DNA of 32,998 nt from Thalassobaculaceae bacterium. Its GTDB lineage: Bacteria > Pseudomonadota > Alphaproteobacteria > Thalassobaculales > Thalassobaculaceae. The translations under genes and the position numbers were made by a program. Below are positions 7,607-16,948 of this stretch, in pieces. The notes under the pieces were generated by a model. It was not told the origin of the DNA. It did not search any database and saw nothing but the letters and a program-made list of their open reading frames with translations. The stretch is taken from NCBI GenBank assembly GCA_029212785.1, contig JARGOG010000049.1:1-32998 (forward strand), in the 5' to 3' direction. Numbering within the stretch: position 1 is the stretch's first letter; each line of letters begins with the position of its first letter.

Positions 7607-9425
7607 GAAACCGGTTGCCCCGCATACTCGACACCGCCCATTGTCCGACCGCGTCGGTGGCGACCGCGCTCAGCCGCCCATCGGCGGATACCAGGACATC
7701 CGGCGGTCGCACCCCCATCCAGCATCCGGCCCCGGCCAGTATCGCCAACAGGCCGAACCAGCGCAGGCGGGTGCGCCAGATCGCCACCCAGCACCCACCG
7801 AGCGCGATCGCGCCGAGCCCGGCCACCGGCAAGGGGTAGACGGCGGCAGCCGGTCCCGTCGTCGCGACCACCCAATCGGCCACCGCCAGCGTGGTGTCGA
7901 TGCCCACCCCCATCGCCGGCAGCACCCAGGCCTCCGCCCCCACCGCCATCGCCAGCAGCCCGGCGATCCCCGCGGGCATCGTCACGAAGGCGGTGAGCGG
8001 CACCGCCAGCAGATTGGCCACGACCCCGCCGAGCGCGATCGCCTGAAAATGGAAGGTGACGAACGGCGCCGTGGCCAGGGTCGCGATCAGCGACGTCGCT
8101 CCCACGCCGACGACATACCGCACGCCCTGCGTTACCCAGAGCGCGGCCGGGGCTGCGCGATCCGTATGTGCCCGTCGGCGCCACATCTCGTGGACCGCGA
8201 CCAAGGCGATCACCGCGGCAAAGGAGAGCTGGAAGCTGGCGCCGACCAGCACGTCGGGGCGCAACACCAGAACGGCGAAGGCGGCGAGCGCCACCAGGCG
8301 CAGCGAAACGGCCTCCCGGTCGACGAGGATCGCGCAAAGCACGACGCCGGTCATCAGGAACGCGCGCTGGGTCGGCACCGGCGCGCCCGCAAGCACCAGG
8401 TAGGCGGCGCTGCCGGCCAACGCCGCGCAGGCCGCCAACTTCTTGACCGGGCGCCGCAGGGCAAAGCCCGGTACGAGGCACAGCGCCAGCCGAACGACGG
8501 CGAAGATGGTTCCGGCGACGAGGCCCATATGCAGGCCCGAGATCGCCAGGAGATGGGCCAGTCCGGAATTGCGAAACGCATCGGCGGTCGCCGCGTCCAG
8601 CCCGGCCCGTTCGCCGACGATCAGCGCCGCCGCCACCGCGCCCGTCGGACCGGGCAGCGCCCGCGACAGCCGGTCGGCGACCCTGGAGCGCAAGTCGGCG
8701 ACAGCGAGCGATATCCCGCCCTGAAGCGAGGAGGAGAGCGTCACCGGCGCGCCGATGGCGAAACCGACCGCGCCGAGTCCGTCGAAGAAGGCGCTGCGCT
8801 GGAAGTCGAAACCGCCCGGCACCGAGGGCGGCGGCGGCGGCGAGAGACGGGCGCGCAGGCGGACCCGGTCACCGATACCCGGCGCGGCCTCCAGCGCCCG
8901 CACCACCACCCGGACCCGGCGCGGGGCGGCCTGGGGGCGTCGATCGGCCGAAATCCGCGCGTCGCCCAGTGTCAGGCGGAGATCGCCTGGACGACGCTCG
9001 ACCCGCTCCACGACACCTTCCACATCGGCCCATAGCGGGTGAACCAGCGTGACCGTATCCAGCGCCGCGGTCCGCAGCGCCGCAGATGCCAGCCCGAGCG
9101 CCGCGAACAGCAGAACCAGAACCGCCCAGAACGCCCCCTCCCGCATCCGCGTCCGCCAGGCGAGCGCCACCAGCACCAGGGGCGGGGCGAGCACGACCGG
9201 CAAAGACGGCTCCCACGGCAGGGCGAAATACCCGCCGATCCCCACGGCGAAGGCGACCGGCAGCCAGAGCGGCCAGCGCGCGCGGTCGGCGACAAGGGCG
9301 CGACCGATTACCGCCGCCGGATGCGCGACGGCGTATCGGACACCCGGCACCGGCCTCGGACCCGGGGGCCCGGCGCCGGAAGGGGGGGCCGGCAGTCGCG
9401 CCTCGCTTACGCCTGTGCTAGACAC
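7557..9425 (-). CDS. comEC: ComEC/Rec2 family DNA-uptake channel protein, frameshifted near its C-terminus
   Basis: ComEC is the inner-membrane channel that carries single-stranded DNA into the cytoplasm during transformation. This frame gives 622 residues: a hydrophobic N-terminus (about 50-125), a soluble DUF4131-type region (about 130-230), then the competence domain with [12 protein letters not shown] at 291-302 and repeated membrane segments to about residue 570. The last genuine residues are near [11 protein letters not shown]; after them the frame runs into an unrelated tail and stops at 7557, while the true C-terminus continues in the adjacent frame to 7207. The start is GTG at 9425, with GGAG 9 nt upstream. 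It is divergent from gltX across 84 bp. No metallo-beta-lactamase domain is present, as in many proteobacterial members. Confidence 0.85.
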   Translation of the reverse strand: MSSTGVSEARLPAPPSGAGPPGPRPVPGVRYAVAHPAAVIGRALVADRARWPLWLPVAFAVGIGGYFALPWEPSLPVVLAPPLVLVALAWRTRMREGAFWAVLVLLFAALGLASAALRTAALDTVTLVHPLWADVEGVVERVERRPGDLRLTLGDARISADRRPQAAPRRVRVVVRALEAAPGIGDRVRLRARLSPPPPPSVPGGFDFQRSAFFDGLGAVGFAIGAPVTLSSSLQGGISLAVADLRSRVADRLSRALPGPTGAVAAALIVGERAGLDAATADAFRNSGLAHLLAISGLHMGLVAGTIFAVVRLALCLVPGFALRRPVKKLAACAALAGSAAYLVLAGAPVPTQRAFLMTGVVLCAILVDREAVSLRLVALAAFAVLVLRPDVLVGASFQLSFAAVIALVAVHEMWRRRAHTDRAAPAALWVTQGVRYVVGVGATSLIATLATAPFVTFHFQAIALGGVVANLLAVPLTAFVTMPAGIAGLLAMAVGAEAWVLPAMGVGIDTTLAVADWVVATTGPAAAVYPLPVAGLGAIALGGCWVAIWRTRLRWFGLLAILAGAGCWMGVRPPDVLVSADGRLSAVATDAVGQWAVSSMRGNRFPVPCGPGDGGWRTRSR

Positions 9426-9440
9426 CGCACGCGCTCCCAG

Positions 9441-9460
9441 GCGCCCGACCGTCCGGGCGC
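9441..9460. promoter_or_regulatory. Hairpin in the comEC/gltX divergent gap
   Basis: GCGCCCG (9441-9447) and CGGGCGC (9454-9460) pair perfectly around a 6-nt loop. It sits between the two divergent starts, 50 nt before gltX and 16 nt before comEC, so it would be in a leader transcript or act as a DNA operator. No known motif was recognised. Confidence 0.3.
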
Positions 9461-9509
9461 GCGCAGACAGAGATCAAGTGCAACAGAACGCGCATGTGAA
9501 AGGCATTCC

Positions 9510-10922
9510 ATGTCGGTCGTCACCCGCTTCGCCCCCTCGCCCACCGGGTTTCTTCACATCGGCGGCGCGCGCACCGCGCTGTTCAACTGGCTATTCGCGC
9601 GCCATCACGGTGGGCGTTACCTCCTGCGTATCGAAGACACAGACCGCAAACGCTCCACACCGGAGGCGGTCGACGCGATTCTGGACGGGCTGAACTGGCT
9701 CGGGCTCGGCGGCGACGAGGCGCCGGTCTTCCAACTGGCACAGATCGACCGGCACACCGAGGTCGCCAACCAACTGCTGGCAATGGGCCAGGCCTATCGC
9801 TGCTACTGCTCGCCGGAAGAACTCGAGCAGATGCGCGACAAGGCCCGGGCCGAGGGTCGGCAGCCCCGCTACGACGGATCCTGGCGCGATCGCGATCCGT
9901 CGGAGGCGCCGGCCGGCATTGCCCCGGTGATCCGCATCAAGGCGCCACAGGAGGGCGAGACCACCGTCGTCGATGGCGTTCAGGGCTCGGTCACCGTGCC
10001 GAACCAGCAGCTCGACGACATGATCATCCTGCGGGCCGACGGTACGCCGACCTACATGCATTCGGTCGTGGTGGACGATCACGACATGGGCGTCACCCAC
10101 GTGATCCGCGGCGACGACCACCTGAACAACGCGTTTCGCCAAGCGGTGATCTACCGGGCGATGGATTGGGACGTCCCTGTCTTCGCGCATATCCCGCTGA
10201 TCCACGGCCCCGACGGCGGCAAGCTGTCGAAGAGACACGGTGCGCTCGGCGTCGATGCCTACCGCGACATGGGCTATCTGCCGGAGGCGTTGACCAACTA
10301 CCTGCTGCGCCTCGGCTGGGCGCATGGTGACGAGGAAGTCATGCCGCGCGACCGGGCTATCGAACTGTTCGACCTCGGCGGCGTCGGCCGCTCGGCATCG
10401 CGGTTCGACTTCGCCAAGCTGGAGAACCTGAACGGCCACTACATCCGCGAGGCGGATAATGACCGGTTGGCCGACCTGGTTCTGGCGCGTCTGGCGTCCG
10501 AACCCGCCGGCCTGGAACTCGATGATACCGCGAAGGCCCGGATCCGTGCCGGGATGGAAGGACTGAAAGCCCGCGCCCGCACGATCAAGGAACTCGCGGA
10601 GAATGCCCGCTTCTACGCGGCCGCACTGCCTTTGAGCTTTGATGACAAGGCCATGAAACTGCTGGATGAAGACGGCAGGGCTGTGCTGTCAGGACTTGCA
10701 GAAATTTTCCGTGGGCTTAATTCTTTCCAGGAGGGGGACGTTGAGCAGGCTGTGCGCTCCTTTGCTGAGACTCAGGAACTGAAGCTCGGCAAAGCGGCGC
10801 AACCGTTACGCGCGGCCCTCACGGGATCGACCACATCGCCGGGAATTTTCGAGGTTCTGGCGGTTCTTGGAAAAGACGAGTCGCTCAGGCGCATCGACGC
10901 CGTTTGCGGCACTGCACACTAG
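9510..10922 (+). CDS. gltX: Glutamate--tRNA ligase
   Basis: 470 residues, the usual size for bacterial GluRS. It charges tRNA-Glu (and in many alphaproteobacteria a paralogue or this enzyme also mischarges tRNA-Gln). The class I signatures are [21 protein letters not shown] at the N-terminus (HIGH-type motif, residues 8-19) and GGKLSKRHG (KMSKS-type motif, Lys238-Lys241). [10 protein letters not shown] at 40-49 and [11 protein letters not shown] at 197-207 are also diagnostic. The open frame runs 157 codons further upstream, but the ATG at 9510 gives the family N-terminus and has GAAAGG six bases before it. gltA follows after 75 bp on the same strand. Whether a second GltX exists in the genome cannot be seen. 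Confidence 0.97.
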   Translation: MSVVTRFAPSPTGFLHIGGARTALFNWLFARHHGGRYLLRIEDTDRKRSTPEAVDAILDGLNWLGLGGDEAPVFQLAQIDRHTEVANQLLAMGQAYRCYCSPEELEQMRDKARAEGRQPRYDGSWRDRDPSEAPAGIAPVIRIKAPQEGETTVVDGVQGSVTVPNQQLDDMIILRADGTPTYMHSVVVDDHDMGVTHVIRGDDHLNNAFRQAVIYRAMDWDVPVFAHIPLIHGPDGGKLSKRHGALGVDAYRDMGYLPEALTNYLLRLGWAHGDEEVMPRDRAIELFDLGGVGRSASRFDFAKLENLNGHYIREADNDRLADLVLARLASEPAGLELDDTAKARIRAGMEGLKARARTIKELAENARFYAAALPLSFDDKAMKLLDEDGRAVLSGLAEIFRGLNSFQEGDVEQAVRSFAETQELKLGKAAQPLRAALTGSTTSPGIFEVLAVLGKDESLRRIDAVCGTAH

Positions 10923-10976
10923 CGGATAATATCCGCGCGCCGCTGCGCATTCACCCTGGCCAACCAGGGGCGCGGC
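10922..10976 (+). promoter_or_regulatory. Hairpins in the gltX-gltA gap (gltA leader)
   Basis: GCGGAT-AAT-ATCCGC (10922-10936) begins in the gltX stop codon. A second dyad, CCCTGG-CCAA-CCAGGG (10954-10969), is enclosed by GCCGC (10939-10943) and GCGGC (10972-10976). Neither is followed by a T-run, so they look more like leader or processing structures than terminators. No clear promoter was found in the remaining bases, so gltA may be co-transcribed with gltX. Confidence 0.35.
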
Positions 10977-10997
10977 TTCGAAACAGGGGACCAAAAA

Positions 10998-12302
10998 ATG
11001 AGCCAGAGCAATACCGGCACGTTCACCCTCACCGACAACGCGTCCGGCGAAAGCTTCGAGCTTCCCGTGATTCCGGGCTCCATGGGCCCGAGTGTGATCG
11101 ACGTGCGCAAGCTGTATGCGCAGACCGGGCATTTCACCTACGACCCGGGCTTTACCTCGACCGGCTCCTGCGAGTCGGGCCTGACCTTCATCGACGGCGA
11201 TATCGGCATGCTGCTGCACCGCGGCTATTCGATCGAGGACCTCGCCGAGAAGTCCGACTTCATGGATGTCGCGCACCTGCTGCTCTACGGCGAACTGCCG
11301 ACCCAGAAGCAGAAGGAGAAGTTCGTCCACGACGTGACCTATCACACGATGCTGCACGAGCAGCTCGCCTACTTCTACCGGGGCTTCCGCCGGGATGCCC
11401 ACCCGATGGCGATCATGTGCGGCGTCGTCGGCGGTCTGTCGGCCTTCTACCATGACAGCACGGACATCCAGGACGAGCACCAGCGCATGGTGGCGTCGTT
11501 CCGCCTTCTGGCGAAGATGCCGACGATCGCGGCCATGGCCTACAAGTACTCGGTCGGTCAGCCGTTCAACTACCCGCGCAACGACCTCTCCTACGCCGAG
11601 AACTTCCTCTACATGATGTTCGCGGTTCCGGCCGAGGAGTATGTGATCAGCCCGACCGTGGCCCGCGCCATGGACCGGATCCTGATCCTGCATGCCGATC
11701 ACGAGCAGAACGCGTCGACCTCGACCGTCCGGCTCGCCGGCTCGTCGGGCGCCAACCCGTTCGCCTGCATCGCCGCCGGTGTGGCGTCGCTCTGGGGACC
11801 CGCCCATGGCGGTGCCAACGAGGCGGTGCTGAAGATGCTCGAGGAGATCGGCCACAAGGACAACATCCCCGAGTTCATCGAGCGCGCGAAGGACAAGGAC
11901 GATCCGTTCCGCCTGATGGGCTTCGGCCACCGGGTCTACAAGAACTACGATCCGCGCGCCAAGGTGATGCAGAAGTCCTGCCACGAGGTTCTGGCGGAGC
12001 TGAACCTGGACGATCCACTGCTCGAACTGGCCATGGAGCTGGAGAAGATCGCGCTGTCGGACCCGTACTTCGTCGAGAAGAAGCTGTTCCCGAATGTCGA
12101 CTTCTACTCCGGCATCGTGCTGAAGGCCCTGGGCTTCCCCACCTCCATGTTCACCGTGCTGTTCGCCGTCGCCCGCACCGTCGGCTGGGTCGCGCAGTGG
12201 AAGGAGATGATCGAGGAGCCGGGCCAGAAGATCGGTCGTCCGCGTCAGCTCTACACCGGCCCGACCCAGCGCGACTATGTTGCCCTGGAAAAGCGCAGCT
12301 AA
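10998..12302 (+). CDS. gltA: Citrate synthase
   Basis: 434 residues, matching the hexameric type II citrate synthases of Gram-negative bacteria. It condenses acetyl-CoA with oxaloacetate at the entry of the citric acid cycle. The catalytic triad is visible as His270 ([10 protein letters not shown]), His311 ([15 protein letters not shown]) and Asp368 ([11 protein letters not shown]). [14 protein letters not shown] (232-245) and [13 protein letters not shown] are also conserved. The N-terminal domain with [13 protein letters not shown] and [13 protein letters not shown] is typical of this type, where NADH can act as an allosteric inhibitor. The ATG is preceded by AGGGGA 7 nt upstream. Transcription ends at a strong terminator at 12334-12358. 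Confidence 0.97.
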   Translation: MSQSNTGTFTLTDNASGESFELPVIPGSMGPSVIDVRKLYAQTGHFTYDPGFTSTGSCESGLTFIDGDIGMLLHRGYSIEDLAEKSDFMDVAHLLLYGELPTQKQKEKFVHDVTYHTMLHEQLAYFYRGFRRDAHPMAIMCGVVGGLSAFYHDSTDIQDEHQRMVASFRLLAKMPTIAAMAYKYSVGQPFNYPRNDLSYAENFLYMMFAVPAEEYVISPTVARAMDRILILHADHEQNASTSTVRLAGSSGANPFACIAAGVASLWGPAHGGANEAVLKMLEEIGHKDNIPEFIERAKDKDDPFRLMGFGHRVYKNYDPRAKVMQKSCHEVLAELNLDDPLLELAMELEKIALSDPYFVEKKLFPNVDFYSGIVLKALGFPTSMFTVLFAVARTVGWVAQWKEMIEEPGQKIGRPRQLYTGPTQRDYVALEKRS

Positions 12303-12333
12303 GCGCTGCGGGACCGCGACGACACCGACGCAG

Positions 12334-12358
12334 GGGCGGCCTTCGGGCCGCCCTTTTT
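12334..12358 (+). terminator. Intrinsic terminator after gltA
   Basis: A perfect 8-bp GC stem, GGGCGGCC (12334-12341) and GGCCGCCC (12346-12353), carries a TTCG tetraloop and is followed by five T residues. It lies 31 nt after the gltA stop. Confidence 0.9.
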
Positions 12359-12422
12359 CATTGCGGCAATGGCGCTTCCGCACTCTCCGGCACAAGGCCG
12401 GGAAATGATTCGAGGGACAGTG

Positions 12423-12518
12423 TCGGGGAGAGACAGAAACTCATATCCCGAGAGATCCCGGATCTGGGTCCGGCGCTGCCCGGACTCCGGATCAAATCCG
12501 GACGCCGTCAGGATGACG
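12423..12518. repeat. Cluster of consecutive short dyads between gltA and lpxB
   Basis: Four perfect short inverted repeats follow each other almost without spacing: AGATCC-C-GGATCT (12453-12465), GTCCGG-CGCTGC-CCGGAC (12468-12485), TCCGGAT-CAA-ATCCGGA (12486-12502) and CGTCA-GGA-TGACG (12506-12518). A weaker outer pair, TCGGG (12423-12427) and CCCGA (12447-12451), precedes them. The whole element fills the space between the convergent gltA terminator and the lpxB stop and codes for nothing visible. The form resembles dispersed palindromic intergenic elements (REP-like) common in alphaproteobacteria; copy number cannot be judged from one window. It may also serve as the end of the long minus-strand operon. 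Confidence 0.6.
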
Positions 12519-12525
12519 ATATGGG

Positions 12526-13728
12526 TTAGTCGGCGACGAGGGCGGCGGTCTCTTCGCGGATCACCTTCAACACCGCCTTGGCAGCCCGCACCGACGGGTC
12601 TTCGCCCTCGACGGTGAGCATCGCCCGCACGGCTTCGCTCGCTGCCCCCTGCTCGGCCCGGGCCCGAGGATCATCGAACAGGCGTTCGATCGCCACCGTC
12701 AACCGGTCGGCGGTGCAGTCCTCCTGCAGAAACTGCGGGATCACCCGTTTGCCCAGCAGTTTGTTGGTCAGCACCACCGCCTCCGGGTCCACCAGCCGAC
12801 GGGCGATGGCGGCAGAGAGGGCGTTCACTTTGTAGGCGACCACCGTCGGCACACCGGCCAGGCTGAGTTCCAGCGTCACCGTCCCGGACGCCGCCAGTGC
12901 GACGGTGCAGGCGGCGAAGGCATCGGCCTTGTGTCGGTGATCGGTGACGATGCTGACCGGTGCGCGCCAGGCGGCCGTCCCCTCGCGCACCGCCTCCTCC
13001 ACCACGCGGACGGTGGGCAGCACGACGCGCAGGCCCTGGTAGCGGGCGGCCAGGCGCTCGACCACGTCGCCGAACACCGGCAGCAGGCGTTTGACCTCGC
13101 CCGGACGGCTGCCGGGGAACACGCCAAGCACCGGCGCCCCCGCCGGCAGGCCGTACCGGCCCTTGAAGCGCTTTCCGCTGCCCGGCCGGGCCACCGCGGC
13201 CGGATGGCCGATAAAGGTGGTGGCGAGTCCATGGGCCTCGAAATAGGGCGGCTCGAACGGATAGAGCGCCAGCAGATGGTCGAGATAGCCGGCGATCACC
13301 TTGGCTCGGCCCGGACGCCAGGCCCACACGGTCGGCGGCACCCAATGGATCAGCCGCGGCCCCGCTCCCCCGGCCTTGGTTCGCGCGGCGTGCAGGCGCT
13401 TGTTCACCCGCATGGTGAAGGCCTTGCTGTCGATAGTGACGACAGCGACCGGTTTGCGCGCCTGGATGTCGGCCACGGTCTGGCTGATCCGACCCAGCAT
13501 CTTCGGCGCTTTCGGCAGGATCTCGAAGATCCCCATCACTGCCATCTCGCTGATCGGAAACAGGCTCTGCAGCCCCTCCGCCGCCATGCGCTCCCCGCCG
13601 ATCCCGGCGATGTCGACCCGGCCTCCGCTCTCGGCGCGCAAGGCCTGCATCAGCCCGGCACCGAGCGCATCGCCGGAAGCCTCGCCGGCGATGATGTAGA
13701 TCAGCGGCACACCCGACACTGCGGTCAC
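12526..13728 (-). CDS. lpxB: Lipid-A-disaccharide synthase
   Basis: 400 residues, a GT19-family glycosyltransferase. LpxB joins UDP-2,3-diacylglucosamine to lipid X, making the lipid A disaccharide at the inner membrane. The N-terminus IYIIAGEASGDALGAGLM, then IGGERM, EMAVMGIFEILP, PTVWAWRPGRAK, FIGHP, VFPGSRPGEVKRLLP and ALAASGTVTLELSLAGVPTVVAYK are all family signatures. The usual ID(S/A)PDF-type motif reads IDSKAF (residues 99-104) here. The start is a GTG at 13728 that overlaps the lpxI stop (GTGA, 13725-13728). LpxB uses the product of LpxI, its immediate neighbour. It is the last gene of the 15-gene minus-strand run. Confidence 0.96.
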   Translation of the reverse strand: MTAVSGVPLIYIIAGEASGDALGAGLMQALRAESGGRVDIAGIGGERMAAEGLQSLFPISEMAVMGIFEILPKAPKMLGRISQTVADIQARKPVAVVTIDSKAFTMRVNKRLHAARTKAGGAGPRLIHWVPPTVWAWRPGRAKVIAGYLDHLLALYPFEPPYFEAHGLATTFIGHPAAVARPGSGKRFKGRYGLPAGAPVLGVFPGSRPGEVKRLLPVFGDVVERLAARYQGLRVVLPTVRVVEEAVREGTAAWRAPVSIVTDHRHKADAFAACTVALAASGTVTLELSLAGVPTVVAYKVNALSAAIARRLVDPEAVVLTNKLLGKRVIPQFLQEDCTADRLTVAIERLFDDPRARAEQGAASEAVRAMLTVEGEDPSVRAAKAVLKVIREETAALVAD

Positions 13729-14567
13729 GTCTGTGCTCCGTCGAAGGACATGGCATGAAGAAAAAGGCCGGCCGCGTCGGCGGCGGCCACGGCCGCGTCG
13801 CGGTCCACGATCAGGGTCTGCTCCGCCTCCACCACGATGCCGGCGAACCCGGCGGCGGCGGCGGCGGCGACAGTACCGGGGCCGACCGTCGGACGGTCGA
13901 CGCGGTCGTTCTGGCCGGCCTTGCGGCCCTTAATCAGGACCGGGGCGCCGCCCTCGCGCCGGAGGGCGCCCGCCCGGGCGATCATCGCGTCGGTTCCCTC
14001 GACCGCTTCAACGGCAAGAACCAGGCCTTCCTGAACCGCGACCGCCTGACCGATATCGGCTCGGGCCATCGCTTTCAGAGCCTGGAGGCCGCGTCGTGCA
14101 TCGGCCAGGGCCCGATCGTCCGGTATGCCCCGTCCAAGAGTTCCCAAGGGGGCCAGATAGCCGCCCAGCAGTTCCTCGATACCGACAACGTTGAAGCCAT
14201 CCCGCTCCATCTCGTCGACGATCAGCGACAGCAGGCCGTCATCGCCAAACACGCGGGCACCGGCACGGGCAATGGCCGCGGTCGAGCGCAGATCCAGGCT
14301 GAGCGAGGACAGGCTCGGCCGCTTCATCGGGCCCGCCATCACCACCTCGCCGCATCCGGCGGCATGCAAGGCCTCCAAGGTTTTGGACGTGGCCCCCAGA
14401 CGCATCCACGCATGGGGGAGACCATCAACCGTCATTGGATCGGTCTGCCCTTCAAAGGCGACGACGAAGACCGGTCGGCCTTGATCGCGCACCGTGTCGG
14501 CGATCCGGCGCGGCAGCGATCCACCGCCGGCCAATATCCCGAGCCCACCCTTTGGATGACCGGACAT
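13725..14567 (-). CDS. lpxI: UDP-2,3-diacylglucosamine pyrophosphatase LpxI
   Basis: 280 residues from the chosen start; DUF1009 family. LpxI hydrolyses UDP-2,3-diacylglucosamine to lipid X and replaces LpxH in alphaproteobacteria such as Caulobacter. Visible features are the N-terminal GLGILAGGGSLPRRIAD, MAGPMKRPSL, the RAGARVFGDDGLL segment, then a C-terminal domain with VLIKGRKAGQNDRVDRPTVGPGTV. The ATG at 14567 (MSGHPKGG) is preferred because GAGGG lies 4 nt before it; an upstream in-frame ATG at 14591 would overlap lpxA by 17 nt. It sits between lpxA and lpxB, the steps before and after it. Confidence 0.95.
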   Translation of the reverse strand: MSGHPKGGLGILAGGGSLPRRIADTVRDQGRPVFVVAFEGQTDPMTVDGLPHAWMRLGATSKTLEALHAAGCGEVVMAGPMKRPSLSSLSLDLRSTAAIARAGARVFGDDGLLSLIVDEMERDGFNVVGIEELLGGYLAPLGTLGRGIPDDRALADARRGLQALKAMARADIGQAVAVQEGLVLAVEAVEGTDAMIARAGALRREGGAPVLIKGRKAGQNDRVDRPTVGPGTVAAAAAAGFAGIVVEAEQTLIVDRDAAVAAADAAGLFLHAMSFDGAQT

Positions 14568-14574
14568 CGAGCCC

Positions 14575-15378
14575 TCAGAGGTCGTTGGCATCTTCCGGCT
14601 GGCAAATCTTGCGCGAGGAATCCGAGCGGATGAAGTCGACGATCTCCATCACTGGCGCGGAGGACGTGAACTCCACCGCCACCTCCTCGAGCCGCTCCTG
14701 GAAGGTGCCCTCGCTGGCAAACAGCAACCGGTAGGCCTTGCGCACGTCATGGATCTCGTCGCGCGACAGGCCGCGGCGTTTCATGCCGACGATGTTGACG
14801 CCGGAGAGCCGCGCCCGGTCGCCCATGACCGAACCGAAGGGAATGACGTCCCGCTCCACCCCGGTCACGCCGCCGACCATGGCGTAGCGTCCGATCCGGG
14901 CGAACTGGTGTACCGCCGAGAGGCCGCCGAGCACGGCGAAGTCCATCACCGTCACATGCCCCGCCAGCGTGGCGTTGTTGGCCATGATCACCTGATTGCC
15001 GATCTGGCAGTCGTGCCCGACATGGACACCGACCATGAACAGGCAGCCGTCGCCGATCCGGGTCACCATGCCGCCACCGTCGGTGCCGGGGTTCATGGTC
15101 ACGTGTTCGCGGATGATGTTGTCGGCGCCGATCTCCAGCGTCGACGGCTCGCCCCGGTACTTCAGGTCCTGCGGGCGCAGGCCGATGCTGGCGAACGGAA
15201 AGATTTCGGTACGCGGCCCGATGGTCGTGCGGCCGCCGACAACGACATGGCCGTGCAGCACGCAGCCGTCGCCGAGCGAAACATCGGGTCCGACCAGTGT
15301 GTAGGGGCCGATCTGTACCCCCTCGCCCAGGCGTGCACCGGGCTCGACCACCGCCGTCGGGTGGATGTGCGTGGCCAC
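14575..15378 (-). CDS. lpxA: UDP-N-acetylglucosamine O-acyltransferase
   Basis: 267 residues, full length. LpxA adds a hydroxyacyl chain from acyl carrier protein to UDP-GlcNAc, the first step of lipid A synthesis. The left-handed beta-helix is seen as repeated hexapeptides (IGPYTL, LGDGCV, IGPRTE, IGDGCL, IGNQVI). The catalytic histidine is His122 in the GVHVGHDC segment, and the C-terminal helical domain begins near GMKRRGLSRDEI. Two GTG codons compete as start: 15384 touches the ribosome binding site GAGGAGG, whereas 15378 lies 5 nt after it and gives MATHIHPTAVV, so 15378 is chosen. The fabZ stop is about 10 nt upstream. Confidence 0.95.
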   Translation of the reverse strand: MATHIHPTAVVEPGARLGEGVQIGPYTLVGPDVSLGDGCVLHGHVVVGGRTTIGPRTEIFPFASIGLRPQDLKYRGEPSTLEIGADNIIREHVTMNPGTDGGGMVTRIGDGCLFMVGVHVGHDCQIGNQVIMANNATLAGHVTVMDFAVLGGLSAVHQFARIGRYAMVGGVTGVERDVIPFGSVMGDRARLSGVNIVGMKRRGLSRDEIHDVRKAYRLLFASEGTFQERLEEVAVEFTSSAPVMEIVDFIRSDSSRKICQPEDANDL

Positions 15379-15388
15379 AGCCACCTCC

Positions 15389-15862
15389 TCAACTGTCCAG
15401 AATCATGGCCGAGTAAGTTGCCTCGGCCACCAGAGTCCCGTCGACCTTGGCCTGACCCTCGAACTTCCAGACGTTTCCGCGGTTGCGCAGCTTCTTCACA
15501 TGAACCTCCATGCGGTCACCGGGCACCACCGGGCGGCGGAACCGAGCGTTTTCGACCGTCATGAAGTAAACGAGCTTGCCCTCGGATTCCGGCCCCAGGG
15601 TCGCAACGACGAGGCAACCGGCGGTCTGTGCCATGGACTCCACGATCAGCACGCCGGGCATGACCGGGCGCTGCGGGAAATGGCCGGCGAAGAACGGCTC
15701 GTTGATCGAGACGTTCTTGATGCCGATGCAGCCCACATTCGGCTCGATCTGGATCACCTTGTCGACCAGGAGGAACGGATAGCGGTGCGGAATCAGTTCC
15801 ATGACCCGCATGACATCGATATCCGGGTATCCGCCGACCGGCTCGCTCACCGCTTCACTCAT
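15389..15862 (-). CDS. fabZ: 3-hydroxyacyl-[acyl-carrier-protein] dehydratase FabZ
   Basis: 157 residues, the usual hot-dog-fold size. FabZ dehydrates 3-hydroxyacyl-ACP in fatty-acid elongation, and so competes with LpxA and LpxD for the same hydroxyacyl-ACP pool, which explains its place between them. Motifs: [12 protein letters not shown] (24-34), AGHFP with catalytic His61, and [10 protein letters not shown] with Glu75. The frame extends upstream, but the ATG at 15862 gives a typical N-terminus and lies 13 nt after the lpxD stop; an alternative ATG at 15886 would overlap lpxD and add eight residues. Confidence 0.95.
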   Translation of the reverse strand: MSEAVSEPVGGYPDIDVMRVMELIPHRYPFLLVDKVIQIEPNVGCIGIKNVSINEPFFAGHFPQRPVMPGVLIVESMAQTAGCLVVATLGPESEGKLVYFMTVENARFRRPVVPGDRMEVHVKKLRNRGNVWKFEGQAKVDGTLVAEATYSAMILDS

Positions 15863-15875
15863 GGCTGTTCCCGCC

Positions 15876-16919
15876 TCACCCTTCATTGGTCGACCCCGGC
15901 GACGACTTGCCTTGGCCCAACTTCTTCCACGCCGCAATCTGCCGTCGCCATTCTCGCACTGGAATCGCCGGCGCTCCGCCATAGGCGGCACCGCCAGGCA
16001 GGTTCCGGGTCACGCCAGACCGCGCCGCAACCTGAACGTCGCTGCCGATCTCGAGATGACCGGCGACACCGGACTGTCCCGCCATCACCACCCGGTCACC
16101 CAACCGGGTGCTGCCCGAAATGCCGACCTGGGAAACGATGATGCAGCCACGCCCGAGGACGACGTTGTGACCGATTTGTACAAGATTATCAATCATCGAG
16201 CCCCGACCGATCACTGTGTCGGCGTTGCTGCCGCGGTCGATCGTCGTATTGGCGCCGACTTCCACGTCGTCCTCAATGATGACGCGGCCGAGTTGAGGCA
16301 CAAGAAACGGCCCGTCGGCATCCATCTCGAAACCGAAACCGGGTTGGCCGATGCGGGCTCCGGGATAGATATAGCAGCGGGCACCGACCAGGGCATGGGA
16401 CACGGTGGCGCCGGCGCCGATCCGCGTTCCCGCGCCGATCTCCACGGCATCGTCGATTGCCGCGTTGGCATCGATCCGCGCGCCGTCGCCGATCACCGCG
16501 CCGGCCCCGATCACAGCACCCGGCGCGACCGAAACGCCGTCGCCCAGCGATGCCGACGGATCCACCACGGCGGCGGGATGTACGCCGGCGGGCGCCGGCG
16601 GCGCCGGATGGAACAGACGTGCCAGTCTTGCGTAGTTCCGCCGCGGCCGCGCGGTCACCAGCAGGGCCATGCCGTCCGGTGCCTGATCGGCGAGGTCCGC
16701 CGCCACCAGGCAGGCGCCGGCCTTCGACGCGCGAAAGCCTTCGACATAGCGGCGGTTCTCCAGGAACGCCACGTCGTCCGGTCCGCCGCCTTCCAGCGTG
16801 CCGACATCGCGGAACAGGCGCGTCGGATCATCGGCGCCTCGAAGCTCCGCCCCGGTCATCTCGGCAATCTCTCCCAGCGTGATGGGACCCGCTTCGGCAT
16901 GGAACCGGCTGTCGACCAT
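15876..16919 (-). CDS. lpxD: UDP-3-O-(3-hydroxyacyl)glucosamine N-acyltransferase
   Basis: 347 residues, full length. LpxD adds the second hydroxyacyl chain to the glucosamine nitrogen in lipid A synthesis. An N-terminal uridine-binding domain (about 1-105, with the [10 protein letters not shown] segment) precedes a left-handed beta-helix of hexapeptide repeats ([19 protein letters not shown] onwards). The catalytic histidine is His251 in QIGHNVVLG, and [11 protein letters not shown] near 190-200 is the conserved PGFGF loop. The C-terminal helix ends with a short Ser/Gly-rich tail. A 29-bp gap separates it from the skp/ompH gene upstream. Confidence 0.96.
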   Translation of the reverse strand: MVDSRFHAEAGPITLGEIAEMTGAELRGADDPTRLFRDVGTLEGGGPDDVAFLENRRYVEGFRASKAGACLVAADLADQAPDGMALLVTARPRRNYARLARLFHPAPPAPAGVHPAAVVDPSASLGDGVSVAPGAVIGAGAVIGDGARIDANAAIDDAVEIGAGTRIGAGATVSHALVGARCYIYPGARIGQPGFGFEMDADGPFLVPQLGRVIIEDDVEVGANTTIDRGSNADTVIGRGSMIDNLVQIGHNVVLGRGCIIVSQVGISGSTRLGDRVVMAGQSGVAGHLEIGSDVQVAARSGVTRNLPGGAAYGGAPAIPVREWRRQIAAWKKLGQGKSSPGSTNEG

Positions 16920-16948
16920 ATGCTGTCGTTCTCCCTTTCGTCCCGCCG

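Noticed and set aside
7641-9035. A 464-codon plus-strand frame antisense to comEC
   Set aside because: The composition is extreme (Arg, Gly, His, Gln rich), without protein-like pattern, opposite a clear competence domain.
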